The notes under the pieces were generated by a model. It searched no databases, had not been told where the DNA came from, and saw only the letters and a list, made by a program, of their open reading frames with translations. The translations under genes and the position numbers were made by a program. Below are positions 8,882-18,345 of a DNA stretch of 45,809 bases, one piece after another (positions within the stretch are counted from its first letter, which is position 1; every line of letters starts with the position of its first letter). The DNA is from Pseudomonadota bacterium (GTDB lineage Bacteria > Pseudomonadota > Gammaproteobacteria > Burkholderiales > Burkholderiaceae_C), in the NCBI GenBank assembly GCA_021799355.1, contig JAJZAQ010000020.1, positions 1 to 45,809 on the forward strand. Reading direction: 5' to 3'.

Positions 8882-9496
8882 ATGAAAACAGCGACCAAAG
8901 GTACCGTGTATGTCGTGGACGACGATGAAGCCGTGCGCGACTCGTTGCAATGGCTGCTCGAAGGCAACGACTACCGCGTGCGTTGCTTCGAATCCGCCGA
9001 AGCCTTTCTTGCCCGCTTCGACCCGCGTGAAATCGCCTGCCTGATCGTCGACGTGCGCATGCCCGGCATGAACGGCCTGGAGCTGCAGGATGAATTGCTG
9101 CGGCGCGGCTGCACCATGCCGCTGGTCTTCATCACCGGTCATGGCGACGTGCCGATGGCGGTGGACACGATGAAAAAAGGCGCGGTCGATTTCATCGAAA
9201 AACCGTTCAACGAAACCGTGCTGCGCGATCTGGTGGACCGCATGCTGCAGAAAGCCCGGCTCGACGCCGAGCAGCAGCAGGCCGAGGCCAGCCGTGGCGC
9301 CTTGCTGGCGCGACTGACCGCGCGCGAGTCGCAGGTGCTCGAACGCATCGTCGCCGGCCGGCTGAACAAACAGATCGCCGACGATCTGAACATCAGCATC
9401 AAAACGGTCGAGGCGCACCGCGCCAACATCATGGAAAAACTCGGCGTGAGCACGGTTGCCGATCTGCTCAAAATCGCGCTCGGCTCGCCCAAGTAA
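8882..9496 (+). CDS. FixJ/NarL-type response regulator
   Basis: This DNA-binding regulator is the partner of the upstream kinase, 15 bases away. The 204 residues have a receiver domain (about 8-120) with acidic pocket DDDE (13-16), phosphorylation site D57 in VDVRMPG, a conserved T/S in FITGHGD and the lysine in EKPF. A LuxR-type helix-turn-helix follows (about 140-200): [19 protein letters not shown], then a recognition segment beginning [16 protein letters not shown]. The receiver-LuxR layout and sequence are those of the FixJ/TtrR/StyR group. Targets are unknown. The adjacent pdh operon and its palindrome are obvious candidates, but that is inference from position only. Confidence 0.93.
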   Translation: MKTATKGTVYVVDDDEAVRDSLQWLLEGNDYRVRCFESAEAFLARFDPREIACLIVDVRMPGMNGLELQDELLRRGCTMPLVFITGHGDVPMAVDTMKKGAVDFIEKPFNETVLRDLVDRMLQKARLDAEQQQAEASRGALLARLTARESQVLERIVAGRLNKQIADDLNISIKTVEAHRANIMEKLGVSTVADLLKIALGSPK

Positions 9497-9597
9497 GCCG
9501 GCCCGGCGTCAGGCCAGCCGGTGATCGACACCTGCCCCGTGCCTGCCACCTTGCCCGTCCCTTTGCCCGGCCTCTTTTCGTTTGCACGACCCGCCCC

Positions 9598-10458
9598 ATG
9601 ACCGCACAACGCATCGACGGTATCGCTCTTTCCGCTTCCATCCGCGCGCAAGTCGCGCAGCGCGCGCAGGCCTGCGCCCAGGCCGGCCACCGCCCGGGGC
9701 TGGCGGTCATCCTCGTGGGCGACAACCCCGCCAGCCAGGTCTATGTGCGCAACAAAATCAAGGCGTGCGAACAGACGCACATCCGCTCGGTGCTGGAGCA
9801 CTATCCGGCAGACCTGACCGAAGCCGCGCTGCTGTCGCGCATCGCCGCGCTCAACGCCGCGCCGGACATCCACGGCATCCTGGTGCAACTGCCCTTGCCC
9901 CGGCACATCGACGCCCACAAGGTCATCGAAGCGATTTCGCCGGACAAGGACGTCGACGGGTTTCACGTCGCCAGCGCCGGCGCGCTGCTGGTCGGCCGCC
10001 CCGGTTTCAAGCCGTGCACGCCCTACGGCTGCATGAAAATGCTCGAATCCATCGGCCTGACCGATCTGCGCGGCAAGCACGCGGTCGTCGTCGGCCGCTC
10101 CAACATCGTCGGCAAGCCGATGGCGCTGATGCTGCTGGCAGCCAACGCCACCGTGACCATCGCGCACAGCGGCACCGCCGATCTGGGCGCCATCTGCCGG
10201 CAGGGCGACGTTCTGGTGGCCGCAGTCGGCCGCGAAAAGCTCATCACCGCCGACATGGTCAAGCCCGGCGCCGTGGTCATCGACGTCGGCATGAACCGCA
10301 ACGCCGAGGGCAAGCTGTGCGGCGACGTCGATTTCGACGCAGTCAGCGAAGTCGCCGGCTGGATCACCCCGGTGCCCGGAGGCGTGGGGCCGATGACCAT
10401 CGCCATGCTGCTGGTCAATACCGTGGAGTCCTGCGAACGCCAGCACGGCGGCGAATAA
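9598..10458 (+). CDS. folD: Bifunctional methylenetetrahydrofolate dehydrogenase/cyclohydrolase
   Basis: FolD interconverts 5,10-methylene-, 5,10-methenyl- and 10-formyl-tetrahydrofolate, feeding purine and formyl-Met synthesis. The 286 residues are the usual length. Motifs visible are the substrate-binding Y-V-R-N-K-I-K segment with the catalytic lysine, the VDGFH loop, [10 protein letters not shown], the NADP-binding [11 protein letters not shown] and the C-terminal [16 protein letters not shown]. It follows the response regulator by 101 bases and precedes prlC by 7 bases, so folD and prlC are probably co-transcribed. Another frame over the same bases is open but gives only Arg-rich sequence. 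Confidence 0.97.
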   Translation: MTAQRIDGIALSASIRAQVAQRAQACAQAGHRPGLAVILVGDNPASQVYVRNKIKACEQTHIRSVLEHYPADLTEAALLSRIAALNAAPDIHGILVQLPLPRHIDAHKVIEAISPDKDVDGFHVASAGALLVGRPGFKPCTPYGCMKMLESIGLTDLRGKHAVVVGRSNIVGKPMALMLLAANATVTIAHSGTADLGAICRQGDVLVAAVGREKLITADMVKPGAVVIDVGMNRNAEGKLCGDVDFDAVSEVAGWITPVPGGVGPMTIAMLLVNTVESCERQHGGE

Positions 10459-10465
10459 TGGGCGG

Positions 10466-12559
10466 ATGATGACCACAGCCCACTCCACCGATGCCACGCC
10501 GGCCGACTGGCCCCAGAACAATCCGCTTTGCGATTTCTCCGGCTTGCCGGACTTTGCCGCGGTACGTCCCCAGCACATCGCGCCGGCGATCGACGCCCTG
10601 ATCGCGACCGCCGAACGCACGCTGCGGCAAGTCACCGCGCCGGCCACACCGCCAACCTGGGACAGCGTGGTCGAGCCGCTGGAAACCGCCTCGGAACACC
10701 TGAGTCGCGCCTGGGGAGTCGTCAGCCATTTGAACGCCGTGGCCGACACCCCCGAGCTGCGTACGGCGTACAACGCCATGCTGCCGAAGGTCACCGAATT
10801 CTGGACCCGTCTGGGGCAGAGCGCGGATCTGCTGCGCCAGTACCAGGCCTTGCGCGCCGACCCGGGGTTCGCCATGCTGTCACCGACACGGCAGCGCATC
10901 ATCGACCATGCGCTGCGCGACTTCCGCCTGAGCGGCGCGCTGCTCGAAGGAGCGGCACGCGAGCGTTACGCCGCCATCCAGGAGCGTCTGGCCGCGCTGA
11001 GTCAAACCTTTTCCGAACACGTGCTCGACGCCACCGCGGCGCACGCCGAGTACGTCGGCGAAGACCAGGTTGCGGGCATCCCCGCCGATGCGCTGCACGC
11101 CGCACGCGACGCCGCGGCGCGCGATGGCCGCGAAGGCTACAAATTCACCCTGCACTACCCGTCGTACATGCCGGTTTTGCAGCACGCCGAGCACCGGCCG
11201 CTGCGCGAGCGCCTGTACCGCGCCTACGTCACCCGCGCCAGCGAGCTGGGTGACCCCCAATTCGATAACTCGGCGGTGATGGCCGAAATCCTGGCGTTGC
11301 GTGACGAAGAAGCGCGGCTGCTCGGCTATGCCAATTTCGCCGAGGTGTCGCTGGTGCCGAAAATGGCAGGATCGCCCGCGGAGGTGATGCATTTTTTGCG
11401 CGACCTGGCCGCGCGCGCCCGGCCCTACGCGCTACGTGACCTCGACACCCTGCGCGCTTTCGCCCGCGAGCAGCTCGGGCTGGAGACGCTCGAAGCCTGG
11501 GACATCGCCTGGGCGTCGGAAAAGCTGCGGCAGGCGCGCTACGCCCTGTCCGAGCAGGAGGTCCGACAGTATTTCACCCTGCCCACGGTCATCGAAGGAT
11601 TGTTCCGTGTGGTGCAGACCCTGTTCGGCGTGCGCCTGCGCCGGGAAGACGGCGACATCCACGCCTGGCACGACGACGTCAGCCTCTACCGCATCGAATC
11701 CGCCGACGGCCAACTCGTCGGCCAGTTTTATCTCGACCTGTACGCGCGCGACGGCAAGCGCTCCGGTGCGTGGATGGATCACATGCGCAGCCGCTGGCGG
11801 CGCGCCGACGGCACGCTGCAAACCCCCGTCGCCACGCTGACGTGCAACTTTCCTTCTCCCGTCGGCGGCAGACCGGCGCTGCTCAGCCACGACGACGTGC
11901 AGACCCTGTTCCACGAATTCGGCCACGGCCTGCACCACATGCTCACCCAGGTCGACGACATCGCGGTGTCGGGCATATCCGGCGTGGAGTGGGATGCGGT
12001 GGAACTGCCCAGCCAGCTGATGGAAAACTTTTGCTGGGAGTGGGAGGTGCTGCGTTTTCTCACCCGTCACGTGGACAGCGGCGAACCCATGCCGCGGGCA
12101 TTGTTCGACAAAATGCTCGCGGCAAAAAATTTCCAGTCTGGGCTGCAAACGCTGCGTCAGGTCGAATACGCGCTGCTCGACATGCGGCTGCACCACGATC
12201 TGCACACCTTCACCCCTGCCGCCATCCACACCCTGGTCGAGCAGAACCGTGAAGAAGTCGCCGTGCTGCAGCCGCCGCCGTTCAACCGTTTCGTCTGCAG
12301 TTTTTCGCACATTTTCGCCGGCGGTTATGCCGCAGGCTACTACAGCTACAAATGGGCCGAAGTGCTGTCGGCCGATGCCTACGAGCGCTTCGAGCAGGAA
12401 GGCCCGCTCAATCCCGCCGTCGGCCACAGCTACTGGCAGACCATCCTCGCCGTTGGCGGCAGCCGTGATGCCATCGAGTCCTTCAAGGCATTCCGCGGCC
12501 GTGAACCGCGCATCGACGCGTTGCTGCGCCACCAGGGCATGGCCGCGCAGGCAGCGTGA
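10466..12559 (+). CDS. prlC: Oligopeptidase A (M3 family zinc metallopeptidase)
   Basis: This cytoplasmic metallopeptidase degrades short peptides, including signal-peptide fragments and the products of larger proteases. Its 697 residues match the family length (about 680). The zinc site is HEFGH (H483, E484, H487) in LFHEFGHGLHHML, with the third ligand glutamate downstream in the segment SGVEWDAVELPSQLMENF. The N-terminal half is the helical region typical of M3 enzymes. Two adjacent ATG codons (10466, 10469) could start it. The gene lies 7 bases after folD. No terminator with a T-tract is visible after it. Confidence 0.95.
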   Translation: MMTTAHSTDATPADWPQNNPLCDFSGLPDFAAVRPQHIAPAIDALIATAERTLRQVTAPATPPTWDSVVEPLETASEHLSRAWGVVSHLNAVADTPELRTAYNAMLPKVTEFWTRLGQSADLLRQYQALRADPGFAMLSPTRQRIIDHALRDFRLSGALLEGAARERYAAIQERLAALSQTFSEHVLDATAAHAEYVGEDQVAGIPADALHAARDAAARDGREGYKFTLHYPSYMPVLQHAEHRPLRERLYRAYVTRASELGDPQFDNSAVMAEILALRDEEARLLGYANFAEVSLVPKMAGSPAEVMHFLRDLAARARPYALRDLDTLRAFAREQLGLETLEAWDIAWASEKLRQARYALSEQEVRQYFTLPTVIEGLFRVVQTLFGVRLRREDGDIHAWHDDVSLYRIESADGQLVGQFYLDLYARDGKRSGAWMDHMRSRWRRADGTLQTPVATLTCNFPSPVGGRPALLSHDDVQTLFHEFGHGLHHMLTQVDDIAVSGISGVEWDAVELPSQLMENFCWEWEVLRFLTRHVDSGEPMPRALFDKMLAAKNFQSGLQTLRQVEYALLDMRLHHDLHTFTPAAIHTLVEQNREEVAVLQPPPFNRFVCSFSHIFAGGYAAGYYSYKWAEVLSADAYERFEQEGPLNPAVGHSYWQTILAVGGSRDAIESFKAFRGREPRIDALLRHQGMAAQAA

Positions 12560-12658
12560 CATGACGCCGCGCTTGTGGCAAAAAGACCGCGGTTGACTGT
12601 CATGGCGGGCCGAAACCGTGGCACACTGAAACACTCGATGGCTCGATCCACACCGCAG

Positions 12659-13312
12659 ATGAAACCGACGATCCGCTTAGTCCGACTCCTGATGGCCGCC
12701 GCGCTCGCCGCCAGTGCAAGCGCACCTGCCTGGGCGATTTACAAAATCGTCGCCCCCGACGGCTCGGTGACGTTCAGCGATGTGCCGCCGAGTTCGACGC
12801 AGGGCAAAAAGGTCGAAACGCTGAACGCGCATGGCGCGGCGCAAGCCGCCGAGGCCAATGACCTCGCCGCGCTGCCGGCGGCGCTGCGTCAGGCCGTGCG
12901 CAAATACCCGGTGACGCTCTACACCACGCCGCAATGCGACGCCTGCGACGCGGCGCGCGACTTCCTGCAGCAGCGCGGCGTGCCGTTCAGCGAAAAAACC
13001 GTGACCACCAACGCCGACATCCAGGCGTACAAAGCGCAGTCCGGCGGCAGTGACCGCCTGCCGCTGCTGACCATCGGCTCGACGCGGCTGCCGCCCGGGT
13101 TCCGTTCGAGCAACTGGGCGACCGCGCTCGACGCCGCCGGCTATCCCAAGAGCAGCGAATTGCCGCGTGGCTACGTCCGCCCCGCCCCCACGCCGCTGGC
13201 GCCGCCGTCTGCGCCGCGCCACGACACGGCGCACAAGCCGGCAAGCGCGCCGGCGCAGCCCCCGGTGCTGCCGCCGCCCAATCCCAACGCCCCCAAAGGA
13301 TTCCAGTTCTGA
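12659..13312 (+). CDS. Exported DUF4124-glutaredoxin fusion protein
   Basis: A likely thiol-redox protein of the periplasm. With start ATG 12659 the 217 residues begin with a signal peptide (about 1-27, positive MKPTIRLVRLL then an Ala-rich core ending APAWA). A short DUF4124 segment (IYKIVAPDGSVTFSDVPP) follows, then a glutaredoxin-like domain (about 80-160) with the CDAC active site after TLYTTPQ and a conserved LPLLTIG region that would hold the cis-proline equivalent. A Pro/Ala-rich tail ends NPNAPKGFQF. The frame is open to 12575, and ATG 12638 would also work; neither has a strong ribosome binding site. DUF4124 with glutaredoxin is a recurrent pairing in beta- and gammaproteobacteria, but the substrate is not known to me. 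Confidence 0.82.
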   Translation: MKPTIRLVRLLMAAALAASASAPAWAIYKIVAPDGSVTFSDVPPSSTQGKKVETLNAHGAAQAAEANDLAALPAALRQAVRKYPVTLYTTPQCDACDAARDFLQQRGVPFSEKTVTTNADIQAYKAQSGGSDRLPLLTIGSTRLPPGFRSSNWATALDAAGYPKSSELPRGYVRPAPTPLAPPSAPRHDTAHKPASAPAQPPVLPPPNPNAPKGFQF

Positions 13313-13321
13313 TCCGGTCCA

Positions 13322-13348
13322 CCGCCCGCGCTGGTTCGTTGCGGGCGG
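13322..13348. terminator. Stem-loop between convergent genes
   Basis: CCGCCCGC (13322-13329) pairs with GCGGGCGG (13341-13348) around an 11-base loop. It sits 9 bases after the glutaredoxin stop and 30 bases beyond the rpiA stop, between convergent genes. There is no T-tract on either side, so it may slow rather than end transcription. Confidence 0.35.
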
Positions 13349-13378
13349 ACGCGACCGGGCGCGGCGACGATGACGCAG

Positions 13379-14041
13379 TCAGACGAAATCGCGCCGCTCC
13401 ACCCCGGTGGCCGTGCCGATGAGCGCGGTGTCGGCACCGCGGTGCGCGAAAACTCCCACGGTGACCACGCCCGGAATCTGGTTGACACGGGTCTCGAATT
13501 CACGCGGCTGGGTGATGCGCAGGCCGTGCACGTCGAGAATCAGATTGCCGTTATCGGTGAGGTAGCCGGTGCGTTCGCGCGGTTCGCCGCCGATGTCGCG
13601 CAGTTTGCGCGCCACCAGCTCGCGCGCCATCGGCACGACTTCGACCGGCAGCGGGAACTGCCCCAGCGTCTGCACCAGCTTGCTCTGGTCGACGATGCAG
13701 ATGAACCGCTCAGCCGCCTCGGCGATGATTTTTTCGCGGGTCAGGGCACCGCCGCCGCCCTTGATCATCGCCCCCGAAGGATCGATCTCGTCGGCACCAT
13801 CCACATACACCGGAATCTGGCCGACGTCGTTCAAGTCGTAAACGGCGATGCCATGCGCGCGCAGCCGCTGCGTCGAACGTTCCGAGCTCGACACCGCGCC
13901 GCGGATGTGCTGTTTGATGCCAGCCAGCGCGTCGATGAAAAAGTTCACCGTCGATCCCGTGCCCACACCGATGATTTCTCCATGCGGCAGCAGATCGATC
14001 GCTGCGGCGGCGACCAGTTGTTTGAGTTCGTCTTGCGTCAT
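13379..14041 (-). CDS. rpiA: Ribose-5-phosphate isomerase A
   Basis: This enzyme interconverts ribose 5-phosphate and ribulose 5-phosphate in the pentose phosphate pathway. The 220 residues match the family length. Signatures are [15 protein letters not shown] (phosphate loop), SSERSTQRL, the catalytic DGADEIDP, the [10 protein letters not shown] loop with its lysine, and D-x-S-K near IVDQSKLV. It is divergent from pyrD, 76 bases away, and convergent with the glutaredoxin gene. A GATAAT on the minus strand (14072-14077) is a possible -10 with no good -35 partner. Confidence 0.97.
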   Translation of the reverse strand: MTQDELKQLVAAAAIDLLPHGEIIGVGTGSTVNFFIDALAGIKQHIRGAVSSSERSTQRLRAHGIAVYDLNDVGQIPVYVDGADEIDPSGAMIKGGGGALTREKIIAEAAERFICIVDQSKLVQTLGQFPLPVEVVPMARELVARKLRDIGGEPRERTGYLTDNGNLILDVHGLRITQPREFETRVNQIPGVVTVGVFAHRGADTALIGTATGVERRDFV

Positions 14042-14071
14042 CTCGGCTCTTCACGAAAAATGTCCGGTTTG

Positions 14072-14077
14072 ATTATC
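14072..14077 (-). promoter_or_regulatory. Possible -10 box for rpiA
   Basis: GATAAT on the minus strand matches TATAAT at five of six positions and lies about 30 bases upstream of the rpiA start. The hexamer 17 bases further upstream does not resemble TTGACA, so the call is tentative. The same AT-rich patch lies in the divergent gap before pyrD and may serve both genes. Confidence 0.3.
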
Positions 14078-14117
14078 GCCGCACACAGCGCCAGCGTTGC
14101 GTGCGGGGTTCGCTTCC

Positions 14118-15143
14118 ATGCCTGTCTCCTACGTGCTGATTCGCCCAATTTTGTTCCGCCTCAATCCAGAATGGGCGCATCAGCTCACGCTGCGCGGCAT
14201 CCGCCTGGCGCACTCCGCCGGGCTGTCGCTGCTGTATGCCAGCCCGCCGGTGCACGATCCGGTGGAACTGTTCGGCCTGCGCTTTGCCAACCGCGTCGGT
14301 TTGGCCGCCGGACTGGACAAAAACGGTGAAGCCATCGACGCGCTGGCGGCAATGGGTTTCGGCTTCGTCGAAGCCGGCACGGTCACACCACGGGGGCAGC
14401 CGGGCAACCCCAAACCCCGCCTGTTCCGCCTGCCTCAGGCCCAGGCGCTGATCAACCGCATGGGCTTCAACAACGACGGCCTGGAGGCATTCCTGCGCCA
14501 TGTGCGCCGCAGCCATCGCCCGGTCCCCATCGGGCTGAACATCGGCAAAAACGCCAGCACGCCGGTGGAACGGGCGCTGGATGACTACCGCATCGGCTTG
14601 CGCGGCGTCTACACCGCCGCCGACTATGTCAGCATCAACATTTCCTCGCCGAACACGCGCAATCTGCGGCAACTGCAGACCGATACGGCGCTGCCTGCAC
14701 TGCTGCGTGGTCTGGCCGAGGAGCGCGAGACCCTGCGCCAGCAGCACGGCCGCCACGTGCCGATGCTGTTGAAAATCGCCCCCGATCTGGACGATCCTCA
14801 AATCGACTTCATCGCCGACCAGCTCCGCGCCAGCGGCATGGATGGCGTGATCGCCACCAACACCACGCTGTCGCGCGACGCGGTGGCCGGGCTGCCGCAC
14901 GCGCAGGAGGCCGGTGGCTTGAGCGGCGCACCGCTGCGCGCGGCCTCCACCCGGGTGATCGCCCGGCTGCGCCAGCGGTTGGGGCCGGATTTTCCGATCA
15001 TTGGCGTCGGCGGCATTCTGAGCGCTGCCGACGCCGTGGAAAAACGGCAGGCGGGCGCCGATCTCGTGCAGCTTTACACCGGGTTGATTTACCGCGGCCC
15101 GGCGCTGGTGCGCGAGTGCGCCGCGGCGCTGGCCCGCAGATGA
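14118..15143 (+). CDS. pyrD: Dihydroorotate dehydrogenase (quinone), class 2
   Basis: This membrane-associated flavoprotein oxidises dihydroorotate to orotate with quinone in pyrimidine synthesis. The 341 residues include the short amphipathic N-terminal helix that marks class 2 enzymes ([19 protein letters not shown]), then [14 protein letters not shown], the FMN-binding [22 protein letters not shown], the [11 protein letters not shown]-like segment with the catalytic serine region, ATNTT, and the phosphate loop [11 protein letters not shown]. The frame is open 21 bases upstream of ATG 14118, but the latter begins the conserved N-terminus. No plus-strand terminator with a T-tract is seen after it; the hairpin downstream has its T-tract on the other strand. 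Confidence 0.96.
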   Translation: MPVSYVLIRPILFRLNPEWAHQLTLRGIRLAHSAGLSLLYASPPVHDPVELFGLRFANRVGLAAGLDKNGEAIDALAAMGFGFVEAGTVTPRGQPGNPKPRLFRLPQAQALINRMGFNNDGLEAFLRHVRRSHRPVPIGLNIGKNASTPVERALDDYRIGLRGVYTAADYVSINISSPNTRNLRQLQTDTALPALLRGLAEERETLRQQHGRHVPMLLKIAPDLDDPQIDFIADQLRASGMDGVIATNTTLSRDAVAGLPHAQEAGGLSGAPLRAASTRVIARLRQRLGPDFPIIGVGGILSAADAVEKRQAGADLVQLYTGLIYRGPALVRECAAALARR

Positions 15144-15159
15144 CGGGCATGAAAAAGGG

Positions 15160-15205
15160 GGCGAAAAAGAAAAGCGCCTGCAACTTCTCGGAGTGGCAGG
15201 CGCTT
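15160..15205 (-). terminator. Intrinsic terminator of the 85-residue protein gene
   Basis: On the minus strand a perfect 10-bp stem (AAGCGCCTGC at 15196-15205 pairing with GCAGGCGCTT at 15172-15181, loop 14) is followed directly by TTCTTTTT (about 15163-15171). This is a textbook Rho-independent terminator for the minus-strand gene ending at 15275. As a hairpin it may also slow transcription arriving from pyrD. Confidence 0.8.
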
Positions 15206-15274
15206 GGGATGAGGCGGTTGACGATCAGTCGGCTGCTTCGCGGCGGGTGTCACCCCGCGAGGCGACTGCGGCGC

Positions 15275-15532
15275 TCATTTTTGTTTGAGGCGGGTTTTGT
15301 TCGCCGTGATGTGCTCGTAAATTTCGCGCGAGCGCTGCGACAGCGGCCGGCCGAAACCCTCGCGCCACGGCGAGGACACCTTGACTTGAGGCCGCTTGCG
15401 GAAGGTCGAGGCGACTTCCTCGGCGTTTTGCATCATCAGATCCCACGGATCCGCTGACTTGGCTGTGGTGGGGGAGTTTGACTCGTCGAGTTCAACACCG
15501 TTGGTTTTGCTTGTGGTCGTCGCTTTTGCCAC
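15275..15532 (-). CDS. Unrecognised 85-residue hydrophilic protein
   Basis: I do not recognise a family. With GTG 15532 as start (AGAGGGG ribosome binding site 5 bases upstream) the product is 85 residues: a Lys/Thr/Ser-rich, probably flexible N-terminus, an acidic helix-like centre (SADPWDLMMQNAEEVASTFRK) and a basic C-terminal half with WREGFGRPLSQRSREIYEH and a Lys-rich end. It has no signal peptide, membrane segment or cysteine. A perfect TATAAT lies about 85 bases upstream and a strong intrinsic terminator follows, so it looks like an independently expressed real gene at the end of the long minus-strand run. The frame is open to 15577, but nothing supports that earlier start. Confidence 0.7.
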   Translation of the reverse strand: MAKATTTSKTNGVELDESNSPTTAKSADPWDLMMQNAEEVASTFRKRPQVKVSSPWREGFGRPLSQRSREIYEHITANKTRLKQK

Positions 15533-15618
15533 GTTTACCCCTCTGATGGAACTGTGGAGCGGGATTGTCTGCCGCATACCACATGCAGCAAAAAAATCGC
15601 CCCGTTAAACACTACGCC

Positions 15619-15624
15619 ATTATA
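15619..15624 (-). promoter_or_regulatory. Perfect -10 box upstream of the 85-residue protein gene
   Basis: TATAAT on the minus strand, about 87 bases upstream of GTG 15532. The expected transcript start is near 15612, giving a leader of about 80 bases with a run of seven T. The -35 region is GC-rich (GGGCGC at the 17-base spacing) and a poor match, so an activator or another start may be involved. Confidence 0.5.
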
Positions 15625-15668
15625 ACCCGAAGTATGCTTTTGCGCCCCGAGCGCGGCGCCCGGCGCGC

Positions 15669-17078
15669 TCACTGCAACCCGGCCTGCAGCCGTTGCAGCG
15701 TGGCGTCGCGACCGATCAGGGCGAGCACGGCGTCGACGGCCGGCGTGTGCTCCCGCCCAGTGACCATCAGCCGCACCGGCATGGCCAGTTGCGGCATTTT
15801 CAGCCCGTGGTGCTTGAGCACGGCCTTGAACGCGGCGTGGATGTCGTCGCGCGTCCATTGCGGCAACGCCGCCAGCCTGGCCTGCAGATCCTCCACCGCC
15901 GCCCTGCCCGGCGCCGTCAGGTGCTGCGCCAGCAGCGCGGCATCAGCCTGCATGGGCCGGTAGAACAGCAGGGTGTGCTCGGCCAGTTCCACCAGCGTCT
16001 GCGCGCGGTCACAAAGCAAGGCGCAGACCTGGGCCAGATCGGGCGTCTGCGCGTCGATCCCCTGCCGTGCGAGCAGCGGGCGCACCTGTTCGGCGAGTTG
16101 CTGCGGCGGGGTGTGTTTGATGTAGTGGGCGTTGACCCAGCGCAGTTTGGCCTCGTCGAACTGCGCCGGTGAACTGCCGAGATGGTCCAGGTCGAACCAC
16201 TGGATGAACTGCTCGCGCGAAAACAGCTCGGCGTCGCCGTGTGACCAACCCAGACGCGCCAGGTAGTTGACCACGGCGTCGGGCAAAAAGCCCTCGTCGC
16301 GGTACTGCAGGACGCTTTTCGCGCCGTTGCGTTTGGACAGCTTTTCGCCCTGTTCGTTGAGCACCGTGGGCAGATGCGCATAACGCGGCGGCTTGGCGCC
16401 CAGCGCCTGAAAGATGTGCAGTTGCCGCGGCGTGTTGTTGACGTGGTCGTCGCCGCGGATGACGTCGGTGATGCCCATGTCCATGTCATCGACGACCACG
16501 CAGAAGTTGTAGGTGGGCGTACCGTCGGCGCGGGCGACGACCAGATCGTCGAGCTCGTCGTTGCGGATTTCCACCCGGCCCTTGACGAAATCGTGCCACG
16601 CCACCACACCGGTGGTCGGGGTCTTGAATCTCCATACCGGCTGCACACCTTCGGGCACCGGCGGCAGCACCTTGCCCGGCTCCGGCCGCCAGGTACCGTC
16701 GTACCGCGGTTTTTGTCTGGCGGCAAGCTGCCGCTCGCGCAGCGCGTCGAGTTCGGCGGTGGACATGTAGCACGGATAGACCCAGCCGGCCTGACGCAAC
16801 TGTTCGAGCACTTCACGGTACCGCGGCATGCGCTGCATCTGGTAGTACGGCCCCTCGTCGTAGTCGAGCCCGAGCCAGTCCATCGCCTGCAGAATCACCT
16901 GCACCGCCTCCTCCGATGAGCGCAGAGTGTCGGTGTCTTCGATGCGCAAAATGAAATCGCCGCCGTGGTGGCGCGCGTAGGCCCACGGATAGAGCGCGGA
17001 GCGGATGTTGCCGAGGTGGATGAAGCCGGTGGGGCTGGGAGCGAAACGGGTGCGGACGCGGGGGGTTGAAGAGGACAT
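15669..17078 (-). CDS. gltX: Glutamate-tRNA ligase
   Basis: This class I synthetase charges tRNA-Glu. The 469 residues match bacterial GluRS. It has [14 protein letters not shown] (the HIGH-type motif is HLGN, 21-24), followed by the catalytic-domain segment FILRIEDTD, and a KMSKS-type loop [10 protein letters not shown]; the C-terminal helical anticodon-binding domain is complete. The cysteine-rich zinc site of some GluRS proteins is not apparent. It begins 49 bases after the metZ stop, so it may be transcribed from metZ or from its own promoter; no good promoter or ribosome binding site is visible. Confidence 0.97.
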   Translation of the reverse strand: MSSSTPRVRTRFAPSPTGFIHLGNIRSALYPWAYARHHGGDFILRIEDTDTLRSSEEAVQVILQAMDWLGLDYDEGPYYQMQRMPRYREVLEQLRQAGWVYPCYMSTAELDALRERQLAARQKPRYDGTWRPEPGKVLPPVPEGVQPVWRFKTPTTGVVAWHDFVKGRVEIRNDELDDLVVARADGTPTYNFCVVVDDMDMGITDVIRGDDHVNNTPRQLHIFQALGAKPPRYAHLPTVLNEQGEKLSKRNGAKSVLQYRDEGFLPDAVVNYLARLGWSHGDAELFSREQFIQWFDLDHLGSSPAQFDEAKLRWVNAHYIKHTPPQQLAEQVRPLLARQGIDAQTPDLAQVCALLCDRAQTLVELAEHTLLFYRPMQADAALLAQHLTAPGRAAVEDLQARLAALPQWTRDDIHAAFKAVLKHHGLKMPQLAMPVRLMVTGREHTPAVDAVLALIGRDATLQRLQAGLQ

Positions 17079-17127
17079 AAAACGACAGGTGTCAACGTGC
17101 AGACAAGGCGGAATTAGACCAAAGCCA

Positions 17128-18345
17128 TCAGCCCAGGCTGTCCAGACCGCGCGCCAGGTCGCGCTGAAGATCGTCGATGTTTTCCAGCCCGACGGCCAGG
17201 CGGATCAGCCCCTGACCAATGCCCGCTGCCTGCCGCTGCTCTTCGCGCAGCCTGCCGTGGGTGGTGGTGGCCGGGTGGGTGATGGTGGTCTTGGTGTCAC
17301 CGAGGTTGGCCGTGATCGAGCAGATGCGCGTGTGGTCGATGACGTGAAACGCGCGCTGTCGCGCCTGCTGCGCATCGTCGGCGCGCAGCTCGAAGGACAG
17401 GACCGCGCCACCGGCTTTTTGCTGCCGCATCGCCAGCGCATGCTGCGGATGCGACGGCAACCCGGGGTAGAACACCCGGCCGACCGCCGGGTGCGCCTGC
17501 AGCCATTGCGCCATGCTCAGCGCGGCGGCGCTGTGTGCGGCCATGCGCACCCCAAGGGTTTCCATGCCTTTGAGCACCACCCAGGCGTTGAACGGCGACA
17601 GCGACATCCCGACGGTCCGCTGCACCGGCAGCAGTTTGTCCCGGATCGGTGCGGCACGACCGCAGACTGCGCCAGCGATCACCCTGCCCTGACCATCGAG
17701 GTATTTGGTGCCGGAGTGGACCACCCAGTCGGCACCAAAATCCGCCGGCCGCTGCAGCGCCGGGGAGCAAAAACAGTTGTCCACGGCCAGTTCCGCGCCG
17801 GCGCCATGCGCCAGCTCGGCCAGGGCGGCGATGTCGCACACTTCGGTCAGCGGATTGGACGGCGTTTCGGCAAACAGCAGCCGGGTGTTCGGCCGCAACG
17901 CCGCAGCCCATTGCGCAACGTCGGTCTGCGGCACGAACGTGGTCTGCACGCCAAAGCGTGCCAGCTCCCGGCCAAACAAGTTCACCGTCGAGCCGAACAC
18001 GCCCTGCGAACAGATCACATGGTCTCCGGCCTTGAGCAGGGCCATGGCCAGCAGCAAAATCGCGGCCATGCCGCTGCCGGTGGCCATGCAGGCCTGCGTG
18101 CCTTCGAGCGCGGCCAGACGCTGCTCGTAACTGGCGACGGTGGGATTGGAAAAGCGCGAGTAGAGGAACCCCTCCTCGTCGCCGGCAAAGCGCCGCGCCG
18201 CAGTCTGCGCGTCGGGATGGACGAAGCTGCTGGTGAGAAACAGCGCCTCGCTGTGCTCGCCGTACTGGCTGCGCGGCAGCGCCTCGCGCACGGCCAGAGT
18301 CTGCAAACCCAACGCTTCGTTCCGGGGCAGGCCGTCGTCGCTCAT
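17128..18345 (-). CDS. metZ: O-succinylhomoserine sulfhydrylase
   Basis: This PLP enzyme of the Cys/Met metabolism family most likely makes homocysteine from O-succinylhomoserine and sulfide. The 405 residues show the family signatures: [26 protein letters not shown], the AVDNCF segment before the PLP site, and the lysine in [14 protein letters not shown]. The ending [12 protein letters not shown], then [15 protein letters not shown], fits MetZ better than cystathionine synthases or lyases, but neighbouring activities in this superfamily cannot be excluded. ATG 18345 overlaps the purF stop by four bases (ATGA), so the two are translationally coupled. That purF-metZ junction is common in Proteobacteria. 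Confidence 0.9.
   Translation of the reverse strand: MSDDGLPRNEALGLQTLAVREALPRSQYGEHSEALFLTSSFVHPDAQTAARRFAGDEEGFLYSRFSNPTVASYEQRLAALEGTQACMATGSGMAAILLLAMALLKAGDHVICSQGVFGSTVNLFGRELARFGVQTTFVPQTDVAQWAAALRPNTRLLFAETPSNPLTEVCDIAALAELAHGAGAELAVDNCFCSPALQRPADFGADWVVHSGTKYLDGQGRVIAGAVCGRAAPIRDKLLPVQRTVGMSLSPFNAWVVLKGMETLGVRMAAHSAAALSMAQWLQAHPAVGRVFYPGLPSHPQHALAMRQQKAGGAVLSFELRADDAQQARQRAFHVIDHTRICSITANLGDTKTTITHPATTTHGRLREEQRQAAGIGQGLIRLAVGLENIDDLQRDLARGLDSLG

Noticed and set aside
12619-12640. Sigma54-like TGGCAC before the glutaredoxin gene
   Set aside because: TGGCAC at 12619-12624 lacks the TTGC half at the required spacing; the following bases are AACA.
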